From Leucobacter chromiireducens subsp. solipictus (GTDB lineage Bacteria > Actinomycetota > Actinomycetes > Actinomycetales > Microbacteriaceae): a stretch of 64,000 nucleotides of DNA. The number at the start of each line of letters is the position of its first letter. Positions within the stretch are counted from its first letter, which is position 1. The notes beneath the pieces are model-generated. The model worked only from the letters and a program-made list of their open reading frames with translations. It was not told the origin of the DNA and did not search any database. The DNA lies in contig NZ_QYAC01000001.1 of NCBI RefSeq assembly GCF_016758195.1, positions 471,423-535,422 on the forward strand, in the 5' to 3' direction. Both the position numbers and the translations under genes were made by a program. Positions 9,207 to 17,529 of this stretch are shown piece by piece.

Positions 9207-9258
9207 CCCGGCGGGACGCACCACCGCGGCACCCCGGCGGGACGCACCACCGCGACAC
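9207..9258. repeat. 26-bp tandem repeat, two copies
   Basis: A 26-bp unit beginning CCCGGCGGGACGCACC is present twice (9207-9232 and 9233-9258) with one mismatch, just downstream of the stop codon of the glyoxalase-fold gene at 9264. Each unit starts with CCCGGCGGG, which can fold back on itself. Confidence 0.8.
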
Positions 9259-9263
9259 CCCGC

Positions 9264-10232
9264 CTAGAGCTCCGCGATGATCAGCTTCTTCATCGTCAGC
9301 ATGCGTTCGAAGGCGCCGGGGTGCTCCATCAGCTCCCCGATGTTCTCCGGGACGATCTGCCAGCTCACCCCGAAGCGGTCCGTGAGCCAGCCACACGCCT
9401 CCGCCTCCGGCACCGCCGACAGCGCGTCCCACAGCCGGTCGATCTCGGCCTGATCGGGGCACCGCACCTCGAGCGACATCCCGGGGGTGAACGTGAAGTC
9501 TTGCGGCACCCCGGAGTCCATCGCGGTGAACCACTGCGCGTCGGGCCCGGGACCCCCGACCCGAAACTCTCCGAACATGATCGATTCGGGGGTGGCCGGC
9601 CCGGTCTCCTGCCCGTAGGGCACACGCGTTCCCGGCGCGGCGTCCGCGAGTACTTCCGTGTAGAACGCCACCGCCTCGCTCGCCCGATTCTGCGCGGCAC
9701 CGCCGAACATCAGGCTCGGCATGACGAACGGTCGCGGGTCCCCCTCGGGGTTCGTGAGGATGAGCTGCCAGCTCACCCCGTAGCGGTCCTCCACCCAGCC
9801 GTAGCACGGGCTGAACGGATATTCCGCGAGCGGCATGAGCACGCGCCCGCCCGCGCTGAGCGCGGCCCAGCTGCGCTCGAGCGCGGCGCGCGCCGCGGCG
9901 GCCTGCGCCGCGTCGTCTCCGGCGTCGGCGAAGAAGAGCGGATCGAAGTTCAGCATGAGCGAGAGCGCGGGATTCGGCCGGAACTCCCCGCCCGCGTTGA
10001 TCAGCACGAGCCGGGTCCCCCAGACGTCCACGGCGACCGTGAGCGGCTCACCCGCGAACGGTTCTTGAAAGTCGAGCAGCCCCGACATCGGGTAGCGCGA
10101 CTCGATCTCGAAGCTCGTGTGCGGCAGCGCGGCAGCGTAGAACGCGCCCGCCTCGGCCGCGGTGCCGACGCACCAGATGTTGGGCACGATGCGTTGCAGC
10201 GTCGGTGCTGTCGGTTGCGTCGTCGGTGCCAT
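9264..10232 (-). CDS. Double VOC/PhnB-like (glyoxalase-fold) protein
   Basis: This 322-residue protein contains two successive domains of the PhnB/3-demethylubiquinone-methyltransferase-like VOC type. The same pattern appears twice: a predicted secreted-beta start (IVPNIWCVG; VMPSLMFGGAAQN), an FYxxxL helix, and a closing GVSWQ(L/I) strand (YGVSWQLI; FGVSWQIV). Such proteins are often annotated as VOC family enzymes of unknown substrate. The start at 10232 is favoured by GAGGGG 9 nt upstream; the ATG at 10241 is possible. No partner genes suggest a substrate. Confidence 0.8.
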   Translation of the reverse strand: MAPTTQPTAPTLQRIVPNIWCVGTAAEAGAFYAAALPHTSFEIESRYPMSGLLDFQEPFAGEPLTVAVDVWGTRLVLINAGGEFRPNPALSLMLNFDPLFFADAGDDAAQAAAARAALERSWAALSAGGRVLMPLAEYPFSPCYGWVEDRYGVSWQLILTNPEGDPRPFVMPSLMFGGAAQNRASEAVAFYTEVLADAAPGTRVPYGQETGPATPESIMFGEFRVGGPGPDAQWFTAMDSGVPQDFTFTPGMSLEVRCPDQAEIDRLWDALSAVPEAEACGWLTDRFGVSWQIVPENIGELMEHPGAFERMLTMKKLIIAEL

Positions 10233-10333
10233 GGTCCTCATCCCCTCACCCGCACGCGGGCCGGATCGGCCCGCGCCTGGGGCAAGTATCCGCCCGCGGG
10301 GCGCGGATCACAACCGGGAGTTTTCCCCGAATA

Positions 10334-10371
10334 CGGCGCAGGCCGACCCCAAGTGGGGCCGGCCTGCGCCG
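10334..10371 (-). terminator. Terminator hairpin behind pheT
   Basis: A 17-bp stem (CGGCGCAGGCC... with ...GGCCTGCGCCG) with a 4-nt loop begins 15 bp behind the pheT stop. On the minus strand the single mismatch becomes a G-U pair, so it is best formed in the pheST transcript. No long U tract follows. Confidence 0.7.
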
Positions 10372-10385
10372 CGCGGAGTGCCGGA

Positions 10386-12986
10386 TCAGTCGCGCAGCTT
10401 CGCGTCGAACGCGAGCTCGGCGGCGGCCACACCGGCGAGCTTCGCCTCGCTCGCCTCCTCGGCCTTCAGCGTGCGGTCCGCAGCGCGGAACCGGAGGGCG
10501 AAGGTCAGAGCTTTCTGTCCCTCGGGAATCCCGGTGCCGCGGTAGTCGTCCACGATCCGTGCCTGCTCGAGCAGTGCGCCCGCGCCGACCGTGACGACGG
10601 CGAGCACGTCACCGGCGGGCACCTCCGCGTCGACCACGAGGGTCAGATCCTGCGTGGCCGCCGGATAGGTGGAGAGCTGGTGCGTCTCCGGCTCGCGCGG
10701 GGCGAGCTCGATGAGCCGATCCAGGTCGAGCTCGAACGCCATCACCCGGCCGGGCAGGTGGCTGTCCGCGGCGAGTTCCGGCAGCAGCTCGCCGGCGACG
10801 CCCACGGGCTCCAGTCCGTCGTCCACGCGGATGCTCAGCTCGGCGGTGCGGCCCGGGTGGAAGGCGCGGTGCGCCCCCTGGGTGACCACGAGTTCCGCGG
10901 ACACGGCCTCAGCGACCGTGCGTGCCGCGTCGAGCGCGTCGGCCCAGTCGAAGGCGCGCGGGGTTTCCCCCGCCTGCTTCGCGACGGCCTCGCCGAGGAG
11001 CAGGCCCGCGGCGCGGCGCGGCTGGGCCGGGACCGAGGCGTACAGCGCGTCAAGCGTCTCGGTGTCCGGCTTCTGCGCGAGCGGCGGGACGTCGGCGGTG
11101 CCGAGCCCGGCGGCCGGCACGAACACCGCGCCGAACTCCACGAGCGCGAGGTCGGTGAGCCCGCGTGACGCGTTGCGCCGCGCCGCGGTCACGAGTCCGG
11201 GCAGCAGCGAGCGCCGCATGAACGAGAATTCGCTGTCGAGCGCGTTCGCGAGCTTCACGGCGGGCACCGGGGCCCCCGCGGCCACGTGGCCGGGGCTCGC
11301 CACCTCCTGCGTGACCCCGTCGATCACGGGGGCGACGGGCTCCACGCCCGCGCCGAAGGCGTCGAGCTGCGCCTGGCTCACGAAGGGATAGCTCTGCACC
11401 TCGTCGAGGCCCGCGGCGGTGACGACGTTCGCGGCGCGGCGGCGCAGGCGCTGCGCGCGGGTGAGCCCGCGCCCGGGGGGCGCGACGGGCAGCACGGACG
11501 GGATGCGGTCGTAGCCGACGACGCGCGCGATCTCCTCGATCAGGTCGGCGGTGCGGCCGAGGTCGGAGCGCCAGCTCGGCGGGGTCACGATCAGCTCGGT
11601 GCCGGCGGCGTCCGCCTCCGTCACGGTGCAGCCGATCATCTCGACGGCGCCGCGCGCCTCCGCGTCGCTGTAGTCGGCGCCGGTGAGGCCGTTGACGCGT
11701 GCCAGCGGCAGGCGGACCTCGCTCGGGGTCCAGGGGGCCACGACCTCCGCGCCCAGCTCGTCCGCGGTGCCGCCGGCGAGCTCGACAAGCAGCTCCACCA
11801 TGCGCTGCGCGGCCGCGCGGGCCACGAGCGGGTCGACGCCGCGCTCGAAGCGCTTGGAGGCCTCGCTCGAGAGCTTGTGGCGGCGCGCGGTGCGCGCGAT
11901 CGACACCGGGTCGAAGGTCGCCGCTTCCACCAGCACGTCGGTCGTCGACTCGTCGGCCTTCGTCGATTCCCCGCCCATGACGCCGGCGAGGCCGATCGCG
12001 CCGGACTCGTCGGCGATCACGAGGTCCTCGGGGTGCAGCGTGCGCTCCTGGCCGTCAAGGGTGACGAGCGTCTCCCCCGCCGCCGCGCGACGCACCGTGA
12101 TCCCGCCGTTCAGCTTCGCGAGGTCGTAGGCGTGCAGCGGCTGGCCGAGCTCGAGCATCACGTAGTTCGAGATGTCGACCTCGAGCGACAGGCTGCGGAT
12201 CCCCGCGAGCTGCAGCCGGGCCACCATCCAGGCCGGGGTCGGCCGCGACTGGTCGATCCCGCGCACCGTGCGCGCGACGAAGCCCGTGGCACCGGCGCGC
12301 TCGCGGATCGGGGCCTGATCGTCCAGGGTGACCGGGAAACCGGTCCCCGCCACCGGGGTGACCGCGAATGCCGGATCGCGGAACGCGGCCCCCGTCGCGT
12401 GCGACAGCTCGCGGGCGACGCCACGGATCGAGAACGCGTAGCCGCGGTCCGGGGTGACATTGATCTCCACCGCGGTCTGGTCGAGCCCGAGCAGCGCCTT
12501 CGCGTCCGCGCCGGCGGGGGCGTCGATGCCGAGGCGCGAGAGCACGATGATGCCGTCGTGGTCGTCACCGAGCGTGAGTTCCCGCGCGGAGGCGATCATG
12601 CCGTCCGACACGTGACCGTAGGTCTTGCGGGCCGAGATCTCGAAGCCGCCCGGCAGCACCGCGCCCGGCAGGCTCACGACGACACGATCGCCCGCGTCGA
12701 AGTTGTGCGCACCGCAGACGATGCCGCGCACGTCGGCACCGCCGTCGGCGGCGAGCTCCCCCTCGGGGGCGACGCGCACCTGGCACCAGTTCACGGTCTT
12801 GCCGTTCGAGTGCTCCTCGGGTTCGCGGGACAGCACCTCGCCGACGACCACGGGCCCCGTGACGTCGAATCGGCGGATGTCCTCTTCCTCGAAGCCGACC
12901 CGGACGAGGTCCGCGTGGACCTGCTCCGGGGTGACCGCTGCGGGCAGCTCGACGTATTCGCCGAGCCAGCTGAGTGGAACGCGCAT
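10386..12986 (-). CDS. pheT: Phenylalanine--tRNA ligase beta subunit
   Basis: This 866-residue beta chain of the heterotetrameric synthetase carries an N-terminal tRNA-binding OB-type domain (VVGEVLSREPEEHSNGK; VCGAHNF), the B3/B4 editing region, B5, and a C-terminal anticodon-binding ferredoxin fold (LSTYPAATQDL). Length is slightly above the usual 800-850. Its ATG overlaps the pheS stop by one base (TAATG), giving coupled translation and equal subunits. Confidence 0.97.
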   Translation of the reverse strand: MRVPLSWLGEYVELPAAVTPEQVHADLVRVGFEEEDIRRFDVTGPVVVGEVLSREPEEHSNGKTVNWCQVRVAPEGELAADGGADVRGIVCGAHNFDAGDRVVVSLPGAVLPGGFEISARKTYGHVSDGMIASARELTLGDDHDGIIVLSRLGIDAPAGADAKALLGLDQTAVEINVTPDRGYAFSIRGVARELSHATGAAFRDPAFAVTPVAGTGFPVTLDDQAPIRERAGATGFVARTVRGIDQSRPTPAWMVARLQLAGIRSLSLEVDISNYVMLELGQPLHAYDLAKLNGGITVRRAAAGETLVTLDGQERTLHPEDLVIADESGAIGLAGVMGGESTKADESTTDVLVEAATFDPVSIARTARRHKLSSEASKRFERGVDPLVARAAAQRMVELLVELAGGTADELGAEVVAPWTPSEVRLPLARVNGLTGADYSDAEARGAVEMIGCTVTEADAAGTELIVTPPSWRSDLGRTADLIEEIARVVGYDRIPSVLPVAPPGRGLTRAQRLRRRAANVVTAAGLDEVQSYPFVSQAQLDAFGAGVEPVAPVIDGVTQEVASPGHVAAGAPVPAVKLANALDSEFSFMRRSLLPGLVTAARRNASRGLTDLALVEFGAVFVPAAGLGTADVPPLAQKPDTETLDALYASVPAQPRRAAGLLLGEAVAKQAGETPRAFDWADALDAARTVAEAVSAELVVTQGAHRAFHPGRTAELSIRVDDGLEPVGVAGELLPELAADSHLPGRVMAFELDLDRLIELAPREPETHQLSTYPAATQDLTLVVDAEVPAGDVLAVVTVGAGALLEQARIVDDYRGTGIPEGQKALTFALRFRAADRTLKAEEASEAKLAGVAAAELAFDAKLRD

Positions 12987-14026
12987 TAGACCAGTCCTCC
13001 GAACTGACGGTTGAAGCGGACGTCGCCCTCCACCATGTCTCTCATGTCATTAATGTCGTGGCGGAACTGCAGCGTGCGCTCCAGCCCCATGCCGAAGGCG
13101 AATCCCTGGAACTCGTCCGGGTCGATTCCGGCCGCGGCGAGCAGCTTCGGATCGACCATGCCGCACCCGCCCCATTCGACCCAGCGCGCCCCGCCCTTGG
13201 CGTTCGGCTGCCACACGTCCATCTCGGCCGAGGGCTCGGTGAACGGGAAGAAGTTGGGGCGGAGCCGGATCTTGGCCTCCGCGCCGAACATCTGGCGCGC
13301 GAAGTGCTCGAGCGTGCCGCGCAGGTGCGCCATCGTCAGGCCGCGGTCGATCGCGATGCCCTCGATCTGGTGGAACACGGGGGTGTGCGTGGCGTCGAGC
13401 TCGTCCGTGCGGTAAACGCGGCCCGGTGCCACGACGTACACGGGGAGTTCGCGCTCGAGCAGCGAGCGGATCTGCACCGGCGACGTATGGGTGCGCAGCA
13501 GCAGGTGCCGGTCGGCGGGCTCGACGAAGAACGTGTCCTGCATCGCGCGAGCCGGGTGGTCGGGATCGAAGCCGAGCGCGTCAAAGTTGAACCACTCGTG
13601 CTCGATCTCGGGCCCCTCGGCAACCTCCCAGCCCATGCCGATGAAGATGTCGGACGCCTCGTCCTGCAGCTGCGCGAGCGGGTGCCGCGACCCGGCGTGC
13701 CGGCGCGTGGGGGCGGCGGTCACGTCGACGGTCTCGGCGACGAGCCGCGCGGCCGCTTCGAGCTCCACGAGCTCGGCCTCGCGCGCCCTAAAAGCGCCCT
13801 CAACCCGGCCGCGAGCCTGCCCCATGAGCTTGCCGGTTGCGGCCTTCTCGTCCTTGGGCACCTCGCGCATTCGCGCGTTGAGCTGGGCGATGGCAGAGCC
13901 ATCGCCGGCGTGCTCGGTGCGCGCGGCTTTCAGTGCGGCAACCGATTCGGCTGCGGTGAATGCGGCGAGCGCCGCCGCGACGGCCGCGTCGGCGGCTTCC
14001 TGGGTGATCGGATTGAGGTCAGACAC
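12986..14026 (-). CDS. pheS: Phenylalanine--tRNA ligase alpha subunit
   Basis: The 346-residue catalytic chain shows an N-terminal coiled coil, class II motif 2 (FRTDELDATHTPVFHQIEG in part) and motif 3 (GMGLERTLQFRH). The start is the GTG at 14026 (MSDLNPITQ); longer in-frame starts run across the divergent promoter. TAGACT at 14035-14040 ends 8 nt before the GTG and no Shine-Dalgarno sequence is present, so the message is likely leaderless. Confidence 0.96.
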   Translation of the reverse strand: MSDLNPITQEAADAAVAAALAAFTAAESVAALKAARTEHAGDGSAIAQLNARMREVPKDEKAATGKLMGQARGRVEGAFRAREAELVELEAAARLVAETVDVTAAPTRRHAGSRHPLAQLQDEASDIFIGMGWEVAEGPEIEHEWFNFDALGFDPDHPARAMQDTFFVEPADRHLLLRTHTSPVQIRSLLERELPVYVVAPGRVYRTDELDATHTPVFHQIEGIAIDRGLTMAHLRGTLEHFARQMFGAEAKIRLRPNFFPFTEPSAEMDVWQPNAKGGARWVEWGGCGMVDPKLLAAAGIDPDEFQGFAFGMGLERTLQFRHDINDMRDMVEGDVRFNRQFGGLV

Positions 14027-14034
14027 GGGTGTTG

Positions 14035-14090
14035 AGTCTACCCTGTGTGCCGCCGCTCTGGCTCGGGTTCCAGCCACATCCGGGTAGCAT
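14035..14090. promoter_or_regulatory. Divergent leaderless promoters of pheS and the 14097 gene
   Basis: On the minus strand TAGACT (14035-14040) ends 8 nt before the pheS GTG. On the plus strand TAGCAT (14085-14090) ends 6 nt before the ATG at 14097. Neither gene has a ribosome-binding site. The two -10 elements are only 44 bp apart, so their -35 regions share the same DNA. Confidence 0.5.
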
Positions 14091-14096
14091 GGGGCC

Positions 14097-14732
14097 ATGC
14101 AGAGTTCGCGACACGCAGCGCGCGCTCGCCCGGCGATCCGGGTGAGCCGCGGTGCCCGCGTTCTCAGGGGGGCTGCGGGGGCGCTCGTCGCGACGCTGCT
14201 TGCCGCGGCCTCGCACGGGATCGCGGGCGGCGTCATCACCTGGGCCTCGGTCGTCGCGACCGTGATCTTCACGCTGCCGTTGTGCGTCGCGCTCGCCGGG
14301 CGCGTGGGTTCGCTGTGGCGGCTGAGCGTCGCCGTCGCCGCGTCGCAGTTCGTCTATCACTGGACCTTTGCGGGGCTGGGGCTCACGAGCGGCGCGGCCG
14401 CCGGCACCCCGATGGCCTCCCCGCACGCCGCCCACCTCGCGGCGATCCAATCGTTTGCACCGGATCTGGCGTCGGCCGGGGCCGCCGATGCCTCCATGTG
14501 GTTCTGGCACGCGGTCGCCGCGGCGCTCACGATCGGGCTTCTGGCGCGCGGCGAGCGGGCGGGCAGCGCGCTGCTCCGCACCCTCCTTCGGGCCCTGCCG
14601 GTTGCGGTCGTGCGGACCCCGCTCCCCGCGCCTCGTCCCGCGCTGCAGCTCGCGGCACCGCGCTTCCCCCTGCGCGATCAGCTCTTCTCCTCGGCAGCGA
14701 TCACGCACCGCGGCCCGCCCTGCGCGGTCTGA
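14097..14732 (+). CDS. Membrane protein of unknown function upstream of copC
   Basis: This 211-residue protein has about four predicted membrane helices: near residues 24-45, 47-65, 74-92 and in the MWFWHAVAAALTIGLL segment. Histidines lie in or next to them (ASHGIAGG, QFVYHWTF, SPHAAHLAA, WFWHAVAA). The C-terminal 60 residues are basic and proline-rich. Proteins of this look accompany copC/PCuAC genes in related bacteria, so a role in copper handling is plausible but unproven. It starts leaderless, 6 nt after TAGCAT. The 100-bp gap to copC shows no clear terminator. Confidence 0.6.
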   Translation: MQSSRHAARARPAIRVSRGARVLRGAAGALVATLLAAASHGIAGGVITWASVVATVIFTLPLCVALAGRVGSLWRLSVAVAASQFVYHWTFAGLGLTSGAAAGTPMASPHAAHLAAIQSFAPDLASAGAADASMWFWHAVAAALTIGLLARGERAGSALLRTLLRALPVAVVRTPLPAPRPALQLAAPRFPLRDQLFSSAAITHRGPPCAV

Positions 14733-14832
14733 TCCAGTTTCTTCTCCATTTCTCCTCGGCTCGGGATCACGCGGCAACCGCCGCCTGGCGAGCCCTCATT
14801 CCGGCGACCCCGCCGAAGGAAAGCAGACCGCT

Positions 14833-15516
14833 ATGTCCCGTCCGAACACCCGCTCCCTGACCCCGCTTGATTCCGCCCGCGCCCGCGTGCGCACGGCCAC
14901 GCGTCGCACGCACGGTGCCGCTGCGGCGGTGCTGCTGCTCGCCGGCGCGTCCCTGTTCGGGGTCGCTTCCCCGGCACTCGCGCATGACGAGCTCATCAAC
15001 ACCACCGTCGTGGCGAATGAGGCCTCGGGCGAGGCGCAGGCGTTCCAGCTGACGTTCAGCAACAGCATCATCGAGGTCGGCACCGAGATCCTGGTGACGG
15101 GACCCGACGGCGAGGATGCGGCGGACGGCGGCCCGGAGATCGAGGGACCGAAGGTCACGCAGGCCCTCGCGGCGGATCTCGCCCCCGGCGACTACGCCGC
15201 GGCCTGGCGCGTGGTGTCGAGCGACGGCCACCCCATCGAGGGCGTCTTCGGGATCGCGATCGCTGCGGACGGGAGCGGCGAGATCGTCGCCGCCCCCACC
15301 CCCTCGGGCACCACATCGGAGACAGAAACTGAGATCACGGCCGAGGGCGATTCCGCGCCGGCCGAGGAGTCCGACGGCCTGCCCGTCGGCGCGATCATCG
15401 CGATCGCGGTCGGCGGGGTTGCGGTCGTCGCCGGCGGCGTCACCGCCGCGATCGTCGCGAATCGCCGACGCGCACAGGGCATGGCCGCCGACGCGGCACC
15501 CGGCGCGGACTCCTGA
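14833..15516 (+). CDS. CopC-domain copper-binding exported protein
   Basis: This 227-residue protein has a Sec signal peptide ending ASPALA at residue 50, so the mature chain starts with His51 (HDEL). That N-terminal histidine, with the later DGHP motif (Asp130, His132), forms the Cu(II) site of CopC proteins. A long acidic/threonine-rich linker follows the CopC domain, and a C-terminal membrane helix (about residues 188-212) with a basic tail anchors it outside the membrane. Unlike YcnJ-type proteins it has no CopD domain. GGAAAG lies upstream of the ATG. It is the first of three copper/peroxidase genes. Confidence 0.9.
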   Translation: MSRPNTRSLTPLDSARARVRTATRRTHGAAAAVLLLAGASLFGVASPALAHDELINTTVVANEASGEAQAFQLTFSNSIIEVGTEILVTGPDGEDAADGGPEIEGPKVTQALAADLAPGDYAAAWRVVSSDGHPIEGVFGIAIAADGSGEIVAAPTPSGTTSETETEITAEGDSAPAEESDGLPVGAIIAIAVGGVAVVAGGVTAAIVANRRRAQGMAADAAPGADS

Positions 15517-15562
15517 TCCACCGAGATTTCACTGACACACACTTGCTGAAAGGCACACTCTG

Positions 15563-16198
15563 ATGAACCAGATTTTTGCACGCCCCACCCCCGCACGCCG
15601 GGTCCTCGCGATCTCCGGGGCCGCGCTCGCGGCGACGCTCCTGTTGAGCGGCTGCTCCAGCGCTCCGGCCGCATCCGATCCGAAGGCTTCGGCGGAGACC
15701 GCGACGGATGCGACGGCGGCCTTCGAGCTCGCCGACGGCTGGGCCAAGGCGGGCGACGGGATGACCGGCGTGTTCGGATCGCTCACGAACTCCGGCGACG
15801 AGGATCTCACCCTCGTCAGCGTGGCGAGCCCGGCGGCCGGGATGATCGAGCTGCACGAGACGGTCACCACCGGCGCGAACGCCACCATGCGCGAGAAGGA
15901 GGGCGGCTTTGTGATCCCGGCCGGCGGATCCTATGAGCTCGAGCCGGGCGGCGACCACATCATGTTCATGGACCTCGCGCAGCCCCTGCTCGCCGGCGAC
16001 GAGGTGAAGCTCACACTCACCTTCGCCGATGGGTCCACCGTGAAGACCAGCGTGCTCGTGAAGGACTACGAGGGCGCGCAGGAGAACTACGAGGATGTCG
16101 AGGGCATGGACCACGGCGACATGGAGGGCATGGACCACGGCGACACGGACCAGAGCGACACCGACGCGGGGGCGTCACATGCCGAGCATGCCGGATAG
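15563..16198 (+). CDS. PCuAC-type copper chaperone lipoprotein
   Basis: The 211-residue protein has a lipobox (LLSGC, Cys31), so it should be tethered to the outer face of the membrane. The copper-binding pattern His98-X10-Met109-X22-His132-X-Met134 is intact (HETV, MREKE, HIM), close to the H(M)X10MX21HXM consensus. PCuAC proteins deliver Cu(I) to extracytoplasmic enzymes such as cytochrome oxidase. An added tail (residues 181-211) repeats MDHGD and ends HAEHAG, an extra Met/His/Asp metal-binding segment. The next gene begins 20 bp before its stop. Confidence 0.92.
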   Translation: MNQIFARPTPARRVLAISGAALAATLLLSGCSSAPAASDPKASAETATDATAAFELADGWAKAGDGMTGVFGSLTNSGDEDLTLVSVASPAAGMIELHETVTTGANATMREKEGGFVIPAGGSYELEPGGDHIMFMDLAQPLLAGDEVKLTLTFADGSTVKTSVLVKDYEGAQENYEDVEGMDHGDMEGMDHGDTDQSDTDAGASHAEHAG

Positions 16199-17465
16199 CA
16201 CCCTCGACGCTCGCACGCCGCCGGAGGCCCGCGACGCGCGGCGCTTCGGGCGGCGTGCCCTGCTCACCGGGGGTGCCGCGGGTGCCGGAATCGGGGCCGC
16301 GCTCGGCCTCGGTGCGGCGCTCGGGATCCCCGCGCTCCGTGATTCCGCGGGTGCCACGGCCGAGGCCGTCGCGTTCGGGGGCGAGACGCTGCCGTGCCAC
16401 GGCGCGCACCAGGCCGGGGTGACCACCCCGCCAACCGCGCACCAGCGCTACGTCGCCTACACGCTGAAGCCGGAGACCGACCGGGCCGGCCTCGTCCGGA
16501 TGTTCCGGATTCTGACGGGCGACGTCGAGGGGCTCACCTCGGGGGTCGCTCCCCTCGCGGATTCCGAGCCGGAGCTCGCCGCGCGCCCGTCTCGGCTCAC
16601 CGTCACCGTGGGCGTGGGTCCCGGCCTGGTTGATCGCGTCGATCCGGCGCTCCGGCCCGAGTGGCTTGCACCGCTGCCGAAGTTCAGCCTCGATCAGCTC
16701 GATGGGCGGCATGACGGGGGCGATCTGCTGATCCTGCTCCAGGCAGACGATCCGCTCCCGATCGCGCACGCCGCCCGCATGCTGCACCGGGATCTTCGGA
16801 GCTTCGCGGATCACGCCTGGACGCAGCAGGGGTTCCGGCAGGCGCGAGCGTCCGAGCCTGACGGCACCACCATGCGCAACCTCATGGGGCAGGTTGACGG
16901 CACCATCAATCCCGACCCCGCCGACGAGGACTTCTCCGAACTCGTGTGGGTACAGGCATCGGATGCTCGGCCGGCGGCGACCGCCTGGCTCACCGGTGGG
17001 AGCGCGCTCGTGCTGCGCCGGATCCGGATGGAGCTCGACACCTGGGATCGTGTGGATCGGCCGGGCCGCGAGCAGACCATCGGGCGCACGCTCGCCGATG
17101 GGGCACCGCTCACGGGCGGAACCGAGCACACGCCCGTGGACTACGAGGCGAAGAACGAGATCGGTTTGCCGGTCATTCCGAGCTACGCGCACATTCGGCG
17201 CGCGCGCTCGGAGGACCCCTCCGAGCGGATCTTCCGCCGCGCGGTGAACTACGACGAGGGCGGCGAATCCGGCCTCCTCTTCGCCTGCTACCAGCGCAAC
17301 CCGCTGCGGCAGTTCGTCCCGATTCAGCAGCGACTCGACGAGCTCGACCTGCTCAACGAGTGGGTGACCCACACCGGCTCGGCCGTGTTTGCGATCCTGC
17401 CCGGATTCCGGGACGGGCAACTCCTCGGGGGCACGCTCCTGGGAGAGACGCCGAGCGCCGGGTAG
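16179..17465 (+). CDS. Tat-exported DyP-type heme peroxidase
   Basis: This 428-residue dye-decolourising peroxidase has a twin-arginine signal (RRFGRRALLTGG, residues 21-32) followed by a hydrophobic Gly/Ala stretch, so it is exported folded with heme. The catalytic GQVDGT motif is near residue 236 and the proximal heme histidine is in SYAHIRRA near residue 337, with a distal region in VNYDEGGESG. The start at 16179 has GGGGG upstream and overlaps the PCuAC gene; the ATG at 16188 is an alternative. A CopC/PCuAC/DyP arrangement resembles the copper-dependent DtpA locus of Streptomyces. EfeB-like iron use is less likely because efeU and efeO are absent. Confidence 0.92.
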   Translation: MPSMPDSTLDARTPPEARDARRFGRRALLTGGAAGAGIGAALGLGAALGIPALRDSAGATAEAVAFGGETLPCHGAHQAGVTTPPTAHQRYVAYTLKPETDRAGLVRMFRILTGDVEGLTSGVAPLADSEPELAARPSRLTVTVGVGPGLVDRVDPALRPEWLAPLPKFSLDQLDGRHDGGDLLILLQADDPLPIAHAARMLHRDLRSFADHAWTQQGFRQARASEPDGTTMRNLMGQVDGTINPDPADEDFSELVWVQASDARPAATAWLTGGSALVLRRIRMELDTWDRVDRPGREQTIGRTLADGAPLTGGTEHTPVDYEAKNEIGLPVIPSYAHIRRARSEDPSERIFRRAVNYDEGGESGLLFACYQRNPLRQFVPIQQRLDELDLLNEWVTHTGSAVFAILPGFRDGQLLGGTLLGETPSAG

Positions 17466-17492
17466 CTCCGCGGCGCACTGAGGGGTCGCTGT

Positions 17493-17529
17493 GAGGCGGC
17501 GGCGAGACCTAGCGTCCTGCCGCCGCCTC
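17493..17529. terminator. Bidirectional hairpin between DyP and HxlR genes
   Basis: GAGGCGGCGGC (17493-17503) pairs perfectly with GCCGCCGCCTC (17519-17529) around a 15-nt loop. It follows the DyP stop by 28 bp and overlaps the last codons of the convergent HxlR gene. It can serve both transcripts. Confidence 0.6.

Larger units (their letters stand above)
8873..9263. other. 391-bp intergenic stretch with short tandem repeats
   Basis: I see no gene here. The part next to the hydratase has a TAGGGT hexamer on the minus strand (8939-8944) that could be its -10 element. The middle and right parts hold two short tandem repeats. A small AT-rich island (about 9171-9187) stands out from the GC-rich surroundings. 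Confidence 0.6.

Noticed and set aside
9033..9258. Possible CRISPR array
   Set aside because: The two repeats differ from each other, have two copies or so, and have no spacers or cas genes.
12986..14272. 428-residue PheS with a long N-terminal extension
   Set aside because: The extra residues lie across the divergent promoter and match no PheS; the GTG at 14026 with a -10 element 8 nt upstream is the better start.
16179..17465. EfeB of an EfeUOB iron uptake system
   Set aside because: The DyP enzyme has no efeU or efeO neighbours; CopC and PCuAC genes point to copper instead.
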